From DATLYH01 sp035575035 (GTDB taxonomy: Bacteria > Planctomycetota > Planctomycetia > Gemmatales > Gemmataceae): DNA of 7,839 bases. Both the position numbers and the translations under genes were made by a program. Below are positions 1-5,895 of this stretch, in pieces (position 1 is the first letter of the stretch; each line of letters begins with the position of its first letter). Below the pieces are notes generated by a model that was not told the origin of the DNA, ran no database searches, and saw only the letters and a list, made by a program, of their open reading frames with translations. The DNA is taken from positions 1 through 7,839 of the forward strand of contig DATLYH010000118.1 in NCBI GenBank assembly GCA_035575035.1, given 5' to 3'.

Positions 1-1166
1 GTGTCGCCCGGCCGGTCGAGCCGCACCTCGAACAGGCCGTCGGCCGGCAGGTCCGCGCCGGCCAGTTCCTCGCCGCCGGCGCCGAAGACGCGCAGCCGGC
101 CACGCTGCCGCGGGCAGAACGGCACCGGGTGGTTCGGGTTCCATTGGCCGATGCCGCGCTCGCGCTTGACTCGCAGCCAGCCGCCGTACTCGGTCAGGGC
201 GGCCCGCGACCCGTCGCCGTTGAGCCCCACCGCCGCCGCCACCCGGAAGGGCACCAGGACCTGCGGCTTCATGTTGAAGTCCTCGGCCATGGCGGGGAAC
301 TCGTCGGCGGGCTCCGGCGGCTGGGCGACCCGGGCGGCGCCGGCCCACGGCGCGGCGGTCCAGGCCGGGGCCTTGGCCCCTGCATCCCGAACCGCCAGCA
401 GCGGCCCTGGGTGCAGCCACCGTCGGGTCCGCGCGTCCAGCCCGTTGCCATCAGGGACGAGGTAGCCCAGGGCGATCCGGCGACCGTCCCCGCTGGCGGC
501 CATCCGCAGCGGGCGCTGCTCGGACGCCGGGTAGCGCTCGCGGCTGCCGTCGTGCCGCAGCCGCCACGCGCCGTCGTGGGCACGGATGGTGAAAGCTGAG
601 CCGTTCGCCCGCACGAGCAGGTCGCCAACGAGACTGACCGGCCAGCCAGTCCGCCAGTCGCCGCCGCCGTAGCGCAGCCAGCCGCTGTCCCAGTAAGAAT
701 CCTCCAAGAAGGCCGTCTCGTCCGCCTTCCCCGCCTCGAACAGCGACAGGCACGGGTTCGGGTTGGTGACGCGTGAATACGCCAGGCCAACGCCGAACGC
801 CCGCGCCCCCGGCAGCACTGCGACCTGGAAGGGGGCCCACGGCAGCACGTAGCGACTCTCGACAATCTTGCCGCTGTCGTCGAGCAGCCAGAAATTGCGG
901 TCGTGCCGGAACGCGAGGGTCGTCACGCCGACCCTCCGCCCGTCGTTGGTGAGGTCCAGGGCGGTGACGCTCTGCGGGTGCGGGAAGACCCCCTGCTGCC
1001 ACGGGTCCGGCACGCGGCTCGGCCCGGACGGCTCGCCGACCCGCAGCGTGCGCAGCGGAGCCGCCGGCACCGGTTCCTCGGCGCCCTGGAGCGCAGGAGG
1101 GTGGACTAACAGGCCCAACAGCAACGCAACCGCCGCCCGAACCGATCGGACTGTTGCCACCATCAT
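1..1166 (-). CDS. Secreted propeller-like protein of unknown function, 3' end beyond window
   Basis: I do not recognise the family. The frame is open from the ATG at 1166 to the left edge (388 residues visible, C-terminus missing). It begins with a basic and then hydrophobic signal peptide (about residues 1-29, core AAVALLLGLL), so export is likely. Three stretches have the strand-turn-strand look of beta-propeller blades: around 66-105 (SVTALDLTNDGRRVGV), 218-262 (RMAASGDGRRIALGY) and 307-374 (AAAVGLNGDGSRAALTEYGG, then RLRVFGAGGEEL). Each has a Gly-rich turn followed by Arg and small or hydrophobic residues. This suggests a WD40/YVTN-like fold, but no canonical WD dipeptides occur. The start is supported by AGGTGAGG (1183-1176) 9 nt upstream; a second ATG follows immediately. 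It lies 45 nt after the DUF1501 stop, so it is probably co-transcribed. The other two open minus frames here give Arg/Ala/Pro-rich nonsense and are GC-driven shadows. Confidence 0.8.
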   Translation of the reverse strand, partial: MMVATVRSVRAAVALLLGLLVHPPALQGAEEPVPAAPLRTLRVGEPSGPSRVPDPWQQGVFPHPQSVTALDLTNDGRRVGVTTLAFRHDRNFWLLDDSGKIVESRYVLPWAPFQVAVLPGARAFGVGLAYSRVTNPNPCLSLFEAGKADETAFLEDSYWDSGWLRYGGGDWRTGWPVSLVGDLLVRANGSAFTIRAHDGAWRLRHDGSRERYPASEQRPLRMAASGDGRRIALGYLVPDGNGLDARTRRWLHPGPLLAVRDAGAKAPAWTAAPWAGAARVAQPPEPADEFPAMAEDFNMKPQVLVPFRVAAAVGLNGDGSRAALTEYGGWLRVKRERGIGQWNPNHPVPFCPRQRGRLRVFGAGGEELAGADLPADGLFEVRLDRPGD

Positions 1167-1211
1167 CACCAGACACCTCACCTGTGCGAGTTGGTCGATT
1201 CTTCAAGAGTG

Positions 1212-2573
1212 TTAGATCAACTCGGTGATTTTCTCGCCGCGGTCCAGCAGATGCTGCGGCCGGCCGGTGAAGTCCGGCAGCGTCGTCGCCCGGTCGATAC
1301 CCAGCACATAGTAGAGGGTGGCCAGCACGTCCTGCGGGGTAAAGGGCCGGCCGCGCGGGTTCTCGGCCCGGCCATCGGTCGCACCAACGATCTGTCCCAT
1401 CCGCAGGCCGCCGCCTGCCATCAGGGCACAGCCCGCCGCCGGCCAGTGGCCTCGGCCGTCGGGGGTTACGTCGCCGATCCGAGGCGTCCGGCCGAACTCA
1501 CCCCAGATGACCACTGCCACATCCCGGTCCAAACCCCGCGCGTGCAGATCACTGAGCAGGGCGAATACCGCTTGGTCGTAGATAGGGAGCTTGGCTCGGA
1601 GAAGCTTGAAGTTATGGCCGTGCGTGTCCCAACCGCCGGGGTCGTTGATCCCTCCACCAAGTCGAACCGGGAAGCGGGCCGCCACCGACACGACCGACAC
1701 GCCTGCTTCCACCAGACGCCGTGCCCGCAGCAAGTCGGTCCCGGCGACGCCGTACTGCTCGCGCAGCCGGTCCGGCTCACGGCTCAGGTCCAGGGCGTCG
1801 CGCACGCGCGTCGAGACGATCATTTCCAGGGCCCGCTTCTGGTAACTGTCCATGCCTTCCAGAGATCGCTGAGCATTGTCCATCTCCTTCTGGAGCGCGT
1901 CGAAGGTACGCAGCAGCGCCACCCGCTCCTCGAGCCGCTCCAGGGTAATCTCCGGAGGGCGAGTGAGGTTTTTCATGATCGGCCCAACGGCACTAAAAGG
2001 GCGGTGCGCCGGCCCCAGGTAGGCCGGGTCTTCGGGGTCGTCGTAAGCGGACAGGAGGCGGTGGTCCGAAACGCTGACATAGGGGGGCATGGCACCGCCA
2101 CCACCGCGCAGCTTGCTGACCACACAGCCGAAAGCGGGGCGGCGGACGGGACCGATGAACCCCGAAGCCGCCGCCGGAATGCCGGTCAGTAATTCGGTGG
2201 GATCGTGATTGCCGCGAGTCTGCAGGCCGCGGAGGATGCTGAACTTGTCGGCGATCGTCGCCTGCCGCGGCATCAGCTCACAGAGATCGATGCCCGGCAC
2301 GTTCGTGCGGATTGGTTTGAACTCGCCACGATACTCGGCCGGAGCGTCAGGCTTGAGGTCGTACATGTCGATGTGACTGGGGCCGCCGGGGAGGTAGATC
2401 ATGATAACGGACTTGTGGGCGGCTTCGGAACGGACGGCGCCTTGCGCCCGGCTGCGCAGCAGATCGGCCAGGGTCAGACCACCAAAGCCCAGCGCGCCGA
2501 TGCGGAGGAAGTCGCGCCGCGAAACGCCAGCGCAAGTCCGGCCCGAGAGACGAGGTCCGAAAAGCGTCAACAT
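1212..2573 (-). CDS. DUF1501 family protein, Tat-exported
   Basis: A 453-residue protein of the DUF1501 family, which belongs to the alkaline phosphatase/sulfatase-like superfamily and is very abundant in planctomycetes; its substrate is generally unknown. Seen in the sequence: a twin-arginine signal SRRDFLR at residues 18-24 followed by a hydrophobic stretch (IGALGFGGLTLADLL); the N-terminal core VIMIYLPGGPSHIDMYDLKP (about 56-75); GNHDPTELLTG (121-131); DPGGWDTHGHN (311-321); VVIWGEFGRTP (354-364); GRGHWP (373-378); and the C-terminal LPDFTGRP (432-439). The His/Asp/Glu residues in these blocks are the likely metal or catalytic ligands by analogy with the superfamily. The start at 2573 is preferred over upstream in-frame starts (2603, 2639) because it puts the Tat motif at the usual distance and has AAGGA (2584-2580) 6 nt upstream. 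The gene is third in the minus-strand run, after a 131-nt gap with two hairpins. Length and motifs look intact. Confidence 0.93.
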   Translation of the reverse strand: MLTLFGPRLSGRTCAGVSRRDFLRIGALGFGGLTLADLLRSRAQGAVRSEAAHKSVIMIYLPGGPSHIDMYDLKPDAPAEYRGEFKPIRTNVPGIDLCELMPRQATIADKFSILRGLQTRGNHDPTELLTGIPAAASGFIGPVRRPAFGCVVSKLRGGGGAMPPYVSVSDHRLLSAYDDPEDPAYLGPAHRPFSAVGPIMKNLTRPPEITLERLEERVALLRTFDALQKEMDNAQRSLEGMDSYQKRALEMIVSTRVRDALDLSREPDRLREQYGVAGTDLLRARRLVEAGVSVVSVAARFPVRLGGGINDPGGWDTHGHNFKLLRAKLPIYDQAVFALLSDLHARGLDRDVAVVIWGEFGRTPRIGDVTPDGRGHWPAAGCALMAGGGLRMGQIVGATDGRAENPRGRPFTPQDVLATLYYVLGIDRATTLPDFTGRPQHLLDRGEKITELI

Positions 2574-2598
2574 GGAAGATCCTTCCAGGAGGGAAGAA

Positions 2599-2631
2599 AG
2601 CATTCGTTCCCAAGCCCAACCTAGGAATGCT
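2599..2631 (-). other. Inverted repeat in the DUF1501 leader
   Basis: The arms AGCATTC (2599-2605) and GAATGCT (2625-2631) are a perfect 7-bp match separated by 19 nt. In the minus-strand transcript the hairpin ends about 15 nt before the DUF1501 Shine-Dalgarno (2584-2580), leaving the ribosome site free. It could affect mRNA stability or translation, or be a protein-binding site. With a 19-nt loop it is only moderately convincing. Confidence 0.35.
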
Positions 2632-2662
2632 GTGCCCAAGGCGACGCTTCGTGCTCAGCCAT

Positions 2663-2681
2663 GGCACGTTCCAAACGTGCC
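2663..2681 (-). other. Perfect hairpin between lipoprotein and DUF1501 genes
   Basis: GGCACGTT (2663-2670) and AACGTGCC (2674-2681) form a perfect 8-bp stem with a 3-nt loop, starting 23 nt after the lipoprotein stop codon. No U-run follows on the minus strand, so it is not a canonical Rho-independent terminator. It may protect or separate upstream and downstream mRNA segments, attenuate transcription, or be an operator. The overlapping GCCATGGC palindrome (2658-2665) is probably incidental. Confidence 0.5.
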
Positions 2682-2704
2682 GCCACCGCTAGCTGCCGGG
2701 GTCC

Positions 2705-3121
2705 TTATGGTTTCTGAACGACGATGTCCCACTCCGTCTGCTTCGGCACTTCAAACGTCAAGCCGGAAGTTTCGGGGGACGTGAACCGGGGGTGGATGAG
2801 CGGCGGGATAACCTCATTGGCTTTCCTCGGCTTGCCCATCATCCGTGAATCCTCGGGGTCCATGATGTAAACACGGTAAGTTCCCGCGGGCAAACCATCG
2901 TCGGGAGTGTTGCTGCCGAGCGTAAATGTGCCGTCCTCCCCTATGTAGCCCCAGGCCCCTGTTTTCCCAGGTTCGATCACGACACAAACTCGGCCTACCT
3001 TGAGCGGGGAGCCGTCGGGGAAGTGAACCCTTCCCTTGATGGGATACCGTTTGTCTCCGCAGCCGCCCAGGGTCAGCATCGCCAGCGACAAGCACAGGAA
3101 GATTCTTGGCGCGGACCGCAT
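2705..3121 (-). CDS. Small lipoprotein with carboxypeptidase-regulatory-like fold
   Basis: A 138-residue predicted lipoprotein. A basic n-region and hydrophobic core end in the lipobox LGGC, with Cys21 as the lipidated residue, so the mature protein is anchored in a membrane. The mature part resembles the short transthyretin/carboxypeptidase-regulatory-like beta-sandwich proteins common in planctomycetes: YPIKGRVHFPDGSPLKVGRV (26-45), GEDGTFTLG (61-69) and GLPAGTYRVYI (76-86), a pattern of strand, Gly/Asp turn and strand. No catalytic residues are evident; a binding or structural role at the cell surface is inferred. The ATG at 3121 is chosen because it starts the signal peptide directly and has GAGGG (3133-3129) 7 nt upstream; the frame is open further upstream but that segment is implausible. 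It follows the DUF1559 stop by 25 nt. The pairing of DUF1559 with such a lipoprotein is, from memory, a recurrent planctomycete arrangement. Confidence 0.88.
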   Translation of the reverse strand: MRSAPRIFLCLSLAMLTLGGCGDKRYPIKGRVHFPDGSPLKVGRVCVVIEPGKTGAWGYIGEDGTFTLGSNTPDDGLPAGTYRVYIMDPEDSRMMGKPRKANEVIPPLIHPRFTSPETSGLTFEVPKQTEWDIVVQKP

Positions 3122-3146
3122 GATACATCCCTCGCAAAAGGCCGCC

Positions 3147-4280
3147 TCACGGCAACGAAACCACATTGCCATCTCTCGCATTGCCGAGGTTGATGAGTAC
3201 GGTAGGGTCGAGGCCGACTGCTAAGCCCTGCACCGAGCCATCCGCGAACAGGAAGTTGCAAATGCCGTCATGCCAGCTGCCGAGGGCGGGCAGGCTGTTC
3301 CAGCCCGCCGTCGAACCGTCGCCCTCTGTGGGCGAGCGCGCCACACCCAGATTGACGTGTCCGGCAAGCCAGTATTCGCCGAAGCCCCCCGGGCCGCCGT
3401 CCGAGCTCCAATAGGGGTAGCCGTCACGGCCATACTCGGTCGATCCGGCCGTGGTCGGTGCGATCCGAGGGCCACAGCACCACATGCTCTTTGGCGTGAG
3501 ATGTTTCTCGCCGATGACAATCGTGTTACTCAATCCGTCCGTGACGGAGAGGAACGTATCGCGCGGCCGCCAGCCGACAAGCACCGAGGTGCCGGTCGGG
3601 GGGTCCCACTCCGGGTCGCGAAGGTTCCTGCCTCCAGGTGCCAGGGCAGCCCGCAGCGCTTGCCTTTGCGCATCCCGGAGCCCGATCCAACTTGCGCCAT
3701 CGACCCGTTCCGAGAAAGACCAGTTGTAGGTAGTCGCAAACCCGGGCTCACGGCTTCCCATATCCTCGGCCTTGATAATGGCATAGTCGCATGCCCCCCC
3801 CTTGAAGGAGGGATCGCGCGTGCTGTTCAATGCCCCCGGGCTGCGGCGGCTCGGGCAGACGTAGACGCCGGGGGTGCCCGCGGAAGTTCGCAGGATATTC
3901 CAGTTGTTCGTGGCTCCCTGAGCGGCAGTGGCTCCCCAGTAAGTCGTGAGATGCGCAGTGCTGGCGTACGGGTACCCCGGCGCGTCATAGTTGAGCTGCC
4001 TGGCGACGTTGTCTTGTTCGATGTAGGGAAGGAGCACTGCCCAAAGCGTCATACCCTTCCTGCCAATGATGGCAGGCGGCAGGCCGCCCCGCGCCGAATG
4101 GAAGTTGTGGATGGCGATGCCGATCTGCTTGAGGTTGTTCTGACATCGCGCCTTGCTGGCGGCCTCGCGCACTTTCTGCACCGCCGGAATCAGCAGCGCG
4201 ATCAGCACGCCGATGATGGCAATGACAACGAGCAGTTCGATGAGGGTGAAGGCATGGCGGCAAAGATTGTCTCGGCTCAT
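3147..4280 (-). CDS. DUF1559 prepilin-like protein with type III/IV signal (N-methylation) motif
   Basis: A 377-residue member of the DUF1559 (SBP_bac_10) family, massively expanded in planctomycetes and thought to be exported through a type IV pilin/pseudopilin-like route; individual functions are unknown. The N-terminus carries a prepilin peptidase site, RHA/FTLIELLVVIAIIGVL, with cleavage expected between Ala10 and Phe11 and the conserved Glu at 15 (position +5 of the mature protein). A single hydrophobic helix runs to about residue 33, followed by the usual AVQKVREAA segment. Family signatures follow: VCPS (141-144), DGLSNTIVIGE (248-258), and the C-terminal WHDGICNFLFADGSV block (336-350). 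The frame extends far upstream to 4625, but the ATG at 4280 is the real start because it places the pilin motif at the N-terminus and has GGGAG (4292-4288) 7 nt upstream. It is the first gene of the minus-strand run and faces the regulator gene across 295 nt. Confidence 0.95.
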   Translation of the reverse strand: MSRDNLCRHAFTLIELLVVIAIIGVLIALLIPAVQKVREAASKARCQNNLKQIGIAIHNFHSARGGLPPAIIGRKGMTLWAVLLPYIEQDNVARQLNYDAPGYPYASTAHLTTYWGATAAQGATNNWNILRTSAGTPGVYVCPSRRSPGALNSTRDPSFKGGACDYAIIKAEDMGSREPGFATTYNWSFSERVDGASWIGLRDAQRQALRAALAPGGRNLRDPEWDPPTGTSVLVGWRPRDTFLSVTDGLSNTIVIGEKHLTPKSMWCCGPRIAPTTAGSTEYGRDGYPYWSSDGGPGGFGEYWLAGHVNLGVARSPTEGDGSTAGWNSLPALGSWHDGICNFLFADGSVQGLAVGLDPTVLINLGNARDGNVVSLP

Positions 4281-4399
4281 GACCTGTCTCCCGAAAAAGG
4301 GGGGGTAGAGGATAGCGGGTCTGTCGATCATCCCGGCAAGGCAGAAACGCATGGAGGGTGGCAGGTGCCTTCCGGGTGCCGTCCGCCATTCCTCGCGGT

Positions 4400-4429
4400 A
4401 TTGTGGAGTGGTCCTTTGCCGCCGGACAA
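4400..4429 (-). promoter_or_regulatory. Candidate promoter for the DUF1559 gene run
   Basis: On the minus strand TTGTCC (4429-4424, 4/6 to the -35 consensus) and CACAAT (4405-4400, 4/6 to the -10 consensus) are separated by 18 nt. This predicts a start near 4393 and a leader of about 113 nt. The weak -35 directly abuts the first TCCCATTTT repeat (4430-4438), as expected for a promoter needing an AraC-type activator. It was found by eye, and sigma factor preferences in planctomycetes are poorly known. Confidence 0.35.
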
Positions 4430-4459
4430 TCCCATTTTTGGTAATTCTGTTCCCATTTT
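4430..4459. promoter_or_regulatory. Direct repeat with 21-bp spacing, candidate regulator binding site
   Basis: Two identical 9-mers TCCCATTTT lie at 4430-4438 and 4451-4459, exactly 21 bp start to start, about two helical turns. They lie in an AT-rich patch inside otherwise GC-rich DNA. AraC-family regulators are known to bind direct half-sites with this spacing (AraC araI1-araI2). The adjacent divergent gene encodes a regulator with an AraC-type C-terminal domain. The pair is flush with the candidate DUF1559 promoter and overlaps the candidate promoter of the regulator gene. Assignment as its operator is inference. Confidence 0.5.
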
Positions 4460-4478
4460 CTTGCAAAGGCACTATGCT
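4450..4478 (+). promoter_or_regulatory. Candidate promoter for the XylR-like regulator
   Basis: TTCCCA (4450-4455, 4/6) and TATGCT (4473-4478, 4/6) are separated by 17 nt, predicting a start near 4485 and a leader of about 90 nt. The -35 overlaps the second TCCCATTTT copy, so regulator binding there could repress its own gene. This is weak evidence from visual matching only. Confidence 0.3.
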
Positions 4479-4486
4479 CGTGCAAG
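4460..4486. repeat. Inverted repeat CTTGCA-N15-TGCAAG
   Basis: CTTGCA (4460-4465) and TGCAAG (4481-4486) form a perfect 6-bp inverted repeat with arm centres 21 bp apart, immediately next to the direct repeat and spanning the candidate regulator promoter -10. It could be a second operator for a dimeric protein. Six-base arms can also arise by chance. Confidence 0.25.
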
Positions 4487-4559
4487 CGGCCGACCCCTCC
4501 CGGGGTGTTGGCGGCGCTGACTTGCCGGCGGCCGTGGTGCCGGCGAGCGACAGGCTTTC

Positions 4560-4569
4560 AGGAGGTGAT
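4560..4569 (+). promoter_or_regulatory. Extended Shine-Dalgarno of the XylR-like gene
   Basis: AGGAGGTGAT is complementary to the 16S rRNA 3' end over ten bases, 6 nt before the ATG at 4576. It fixes the start of the regulator and rules out the longer in-frame reading from 4351. It is much stronger than the ribosome sites of the four genes on the other strand. Confidence 0.8.
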
Positions 4570-4575
4570 TCGGCC

Positions 4576-5754
4576 ATGACGCGAACTCCCCGCCGGGTCG
4601 CGCTGCTCATCGAGACCTCGCGCAAGTATGGCCGCGCTCTGCTGCACGGGATCTTCCGCTACCTGCGGGAGCACGGCCCCTGGTCGCTCTATTTCCAGCC
4701 CTGGGGTCTTGGGGAGCCGTTCCCCCCCTGGCTGCGGCGCTGGGACGGGGACGGCATCCTTGTCCGGGCCGACAGCCGGGAGCTGGCCAATCTGGTTGCG
4801 CGGAAGGGTATTCCGGCCATTGAGCTGCGCTGGACGTTCACCGACCTCGGCCTGCCCGCGGTCGGCATTGACAACCGCCAGATCGTGCAGCTCGCCTTCG
4901 ATCACCTTCGGGCCCTCGGCCTGCGCCAGTTCGCTTTTTGCGGGCTCGCCCCAGGCCGGAACCGCTGGGCCGACTACCGCCAGCAGACCTTTGAAGAGCT
5001 AGCGCGGGCCGACGGCTTTCCGTGCTGGTCATTTCGCCCCCGGTCAGTGGGGCGAGGCGATTCGTGGGAACGCGAGCAAAAGCAGATCGCCGAGTGGGTC
5101 AAGCAACTGCCCAAACCGGTAGGGCTGATGGCGTGCAATGATGACCGCGGCTTGCAGGTCCTTGACGCCTGCCGGTGGGCCGGCGTCCGCGTGCCCCAGG
5201 ACCTGGCGGTGATCGGTGTGGACAACGATGAGTTCTTGTGCAATCTGGCATCGCCGCCCATGAGCAGCGTGGACGTCGGCGCCGACAACGCCGGCTATCA
5301 CGCCGCTGCCCAGCTGGACCGGTTGATGGCCGGCAAGCCATTGGCCGAGCACCGCGTCTTCCTGCCGCCGCGGGGAGTGGTGGTACGGCAATCGACAGAC
5401 ATGATCGCCATCGAAGACCCCGAGTTGGCCGAGGCCGTCCGCTTTCTCCGCCGCCATGCCTGCGACGGCATCCGGGTCGATGACGTTCTGGCGAGGGTGC
5501 CGCTGTCGTACAGCACATTTCAACGCCGCTTCAAACAATTCTTCGGGCGCTCCCCCAAGCAAGAGATGATCCGTCTACAGATCGAGCGCGCCCGGGAGCT
5601 GCTTTCGCAAACCGACTTGTCCCTGGCCGAAGTCGCCCGGCGCTGCGGCTACCCTCACCTCAAGGACCTGTGCCGCGCGTTCCGCACCCGCTTGGGCACC
5701 ACGCCGGCGACTTACCGTGACCAGTACGCCCAGCCGCGGAGTCCACTGAATTGA
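4576..5754 (+). CDS. XylR-like transcriptional regulator (LacI-type sensor plus AraC-type HTH)
   Basis: A 392-residue cytoplasmic transcription factor, the same length as I recall for E. coli XylR and collinear with it as far as I can align from memory. Residues about 6-275 form a periplasmic-binding-protein-like sensor: RRVALLIETSRKYGRALLHG (6-25), the AVGIDN strand (95-100), HLRALGLRQFAFCGL (110-124), LMACNDDRGLQVLDACR (184-200) and VPQDLAVIGVDNDEF (206-220). A linker, RQSTDMIAIEDPELAEAVRF (271-290), leads to an AraC-family domain with two helix-turn-helices: about 301-323 (VDDVLARVPLSYSTFQRRF) and 349-370 (LSLAEVARRCGYPHLKDLCR), ending in TTPATYRDQY. By family, ligand binding to the sensor activates binding of the HTHs to direct repeats. 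Planctomycetes have many XylR-like paralogues whose ligands are unknown, so xylose should not be assumed. No xylose genes are visible. It is divergent from the DUF1559 run, its likely target. Confidence 0.93.
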   Translation: MTRTPRRVALLIETSRKYGRALLHGIFRYLREHGPWSLYFQPWGLGEPFPPWLRRWDGDGILVRADSRELANLVARKGIPAIELRWTFTDLGLPAVGIDNRQIVQLAFDHLRALGLRQFAFCGLAPGRNRWADYRQQTFEELARADGFPCWSFRPRSVGRGDSWEREQKQIAEWVKQLPKPVGLMACNDDRGLQVLDACRWAGVRVPQDLAVIGVDNDEFLCNLASPPMSSVDVGADNAGYHAAAQLDRLMAGKPLAEHRVFLPPRGVVVRQSTDMIAIEDPELAEAVRFLRRHACDGIRVDDVLARVPLSYSTFQRRFKQFFGRSPKQEMIRLQIERARELLSQTDLSLAEVARRCGYPHLKDLCRAFRTRLGTTPATYRDQYAQPRSPLN

Positions 5755-5895
5755 GTACGGACGACCCTCCAGCCACCTTGTCACCGTGTCATCTCCTCAC
5801 GGTCGGCGATCCCCGGGCAACGGACCAGACGATCCTGGCCTGGGCTGTCAGCAACGGCTGTCCCGAACGGCACCTACGGGTCATTCGATGACGCG
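5755..5895. other. Convergent intergenic region without a clear terminator
   Basis: This is the 141-nt gap between the converging stop codons of the regulator and the phosphotransferase-like gene. ACCGTG (5783-5788) and CACGGT (5798-5803) form a perfect 6-bp stem with a 9-nt loop, and GTCAT-TCG-ATGAC (about 5881-5893) a 5-bp stem. Neither is followed by a T-run, so at best they are weak terminators. No plausible small gene is seen. Confidence 0.4.

Noticed and set aside
451..1206. Long minus-strand reading frames overlapping the left-edge gene (451-1206 and 269-865)
   Set aside because: Their translations are low-complexity Arg/Ala/Pro/Gly-rich sequence without domain patterns, while the third minus frame gives a signal peptide and a normal-looking protein open to the edge. 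High GC explains the shadows.
1191..2192. Plus-strand open frame of 333 codons opposite the DUF1501 gene
   Set aside because: It is antisense to a clear family member, has no recognisable motif and no good ribosome site; it is a complement shadow of biased codon use.
4299..4305. Run of seven G in the DUF1559 leader as a phase-variation tract
   Set aside because: It is short, lies outside coding sequence and upstream of the ribosome site, and is expected in such GC-rich DNA.
3270..4520. Plus-strand open frame of 416 codons opposite the DUF1559 gene
   Set aside because: It is antisense to a strongly supported prepilin-like gene, with no domain pattern; it crosses the intergenic operator region and overlaps the start of the divergent promoter.
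4493..4544. Riboswitch or structured leader before the regulator (stems 4493-4506 and 4524-4544)
   Set aside because: Only 5-6-bp GC-only stems built from CCCC/GGGG and self-palindromic GCCGGC; no conserved riboswitch core is recognisable and such stems are common by chance at this GC content.
4351..4575. N-terminal extension of the XylR-like regulator from an upstream ATG
   Set aside because: The added 75 residues have no counterpart in the XylR family, cover the candidate promoter and operator, and the near-perfect Shine-Dalgarno at 4560-4569 points to the ATG at 4576.
4281..4625. N-terminal extension of the DUF1559 protein into the regulator gene
   Set aside because: It would bury the prepilin signal more than 100 residues inside the protein; the motif must be near the N-terminus for prepilin peptidase processing.
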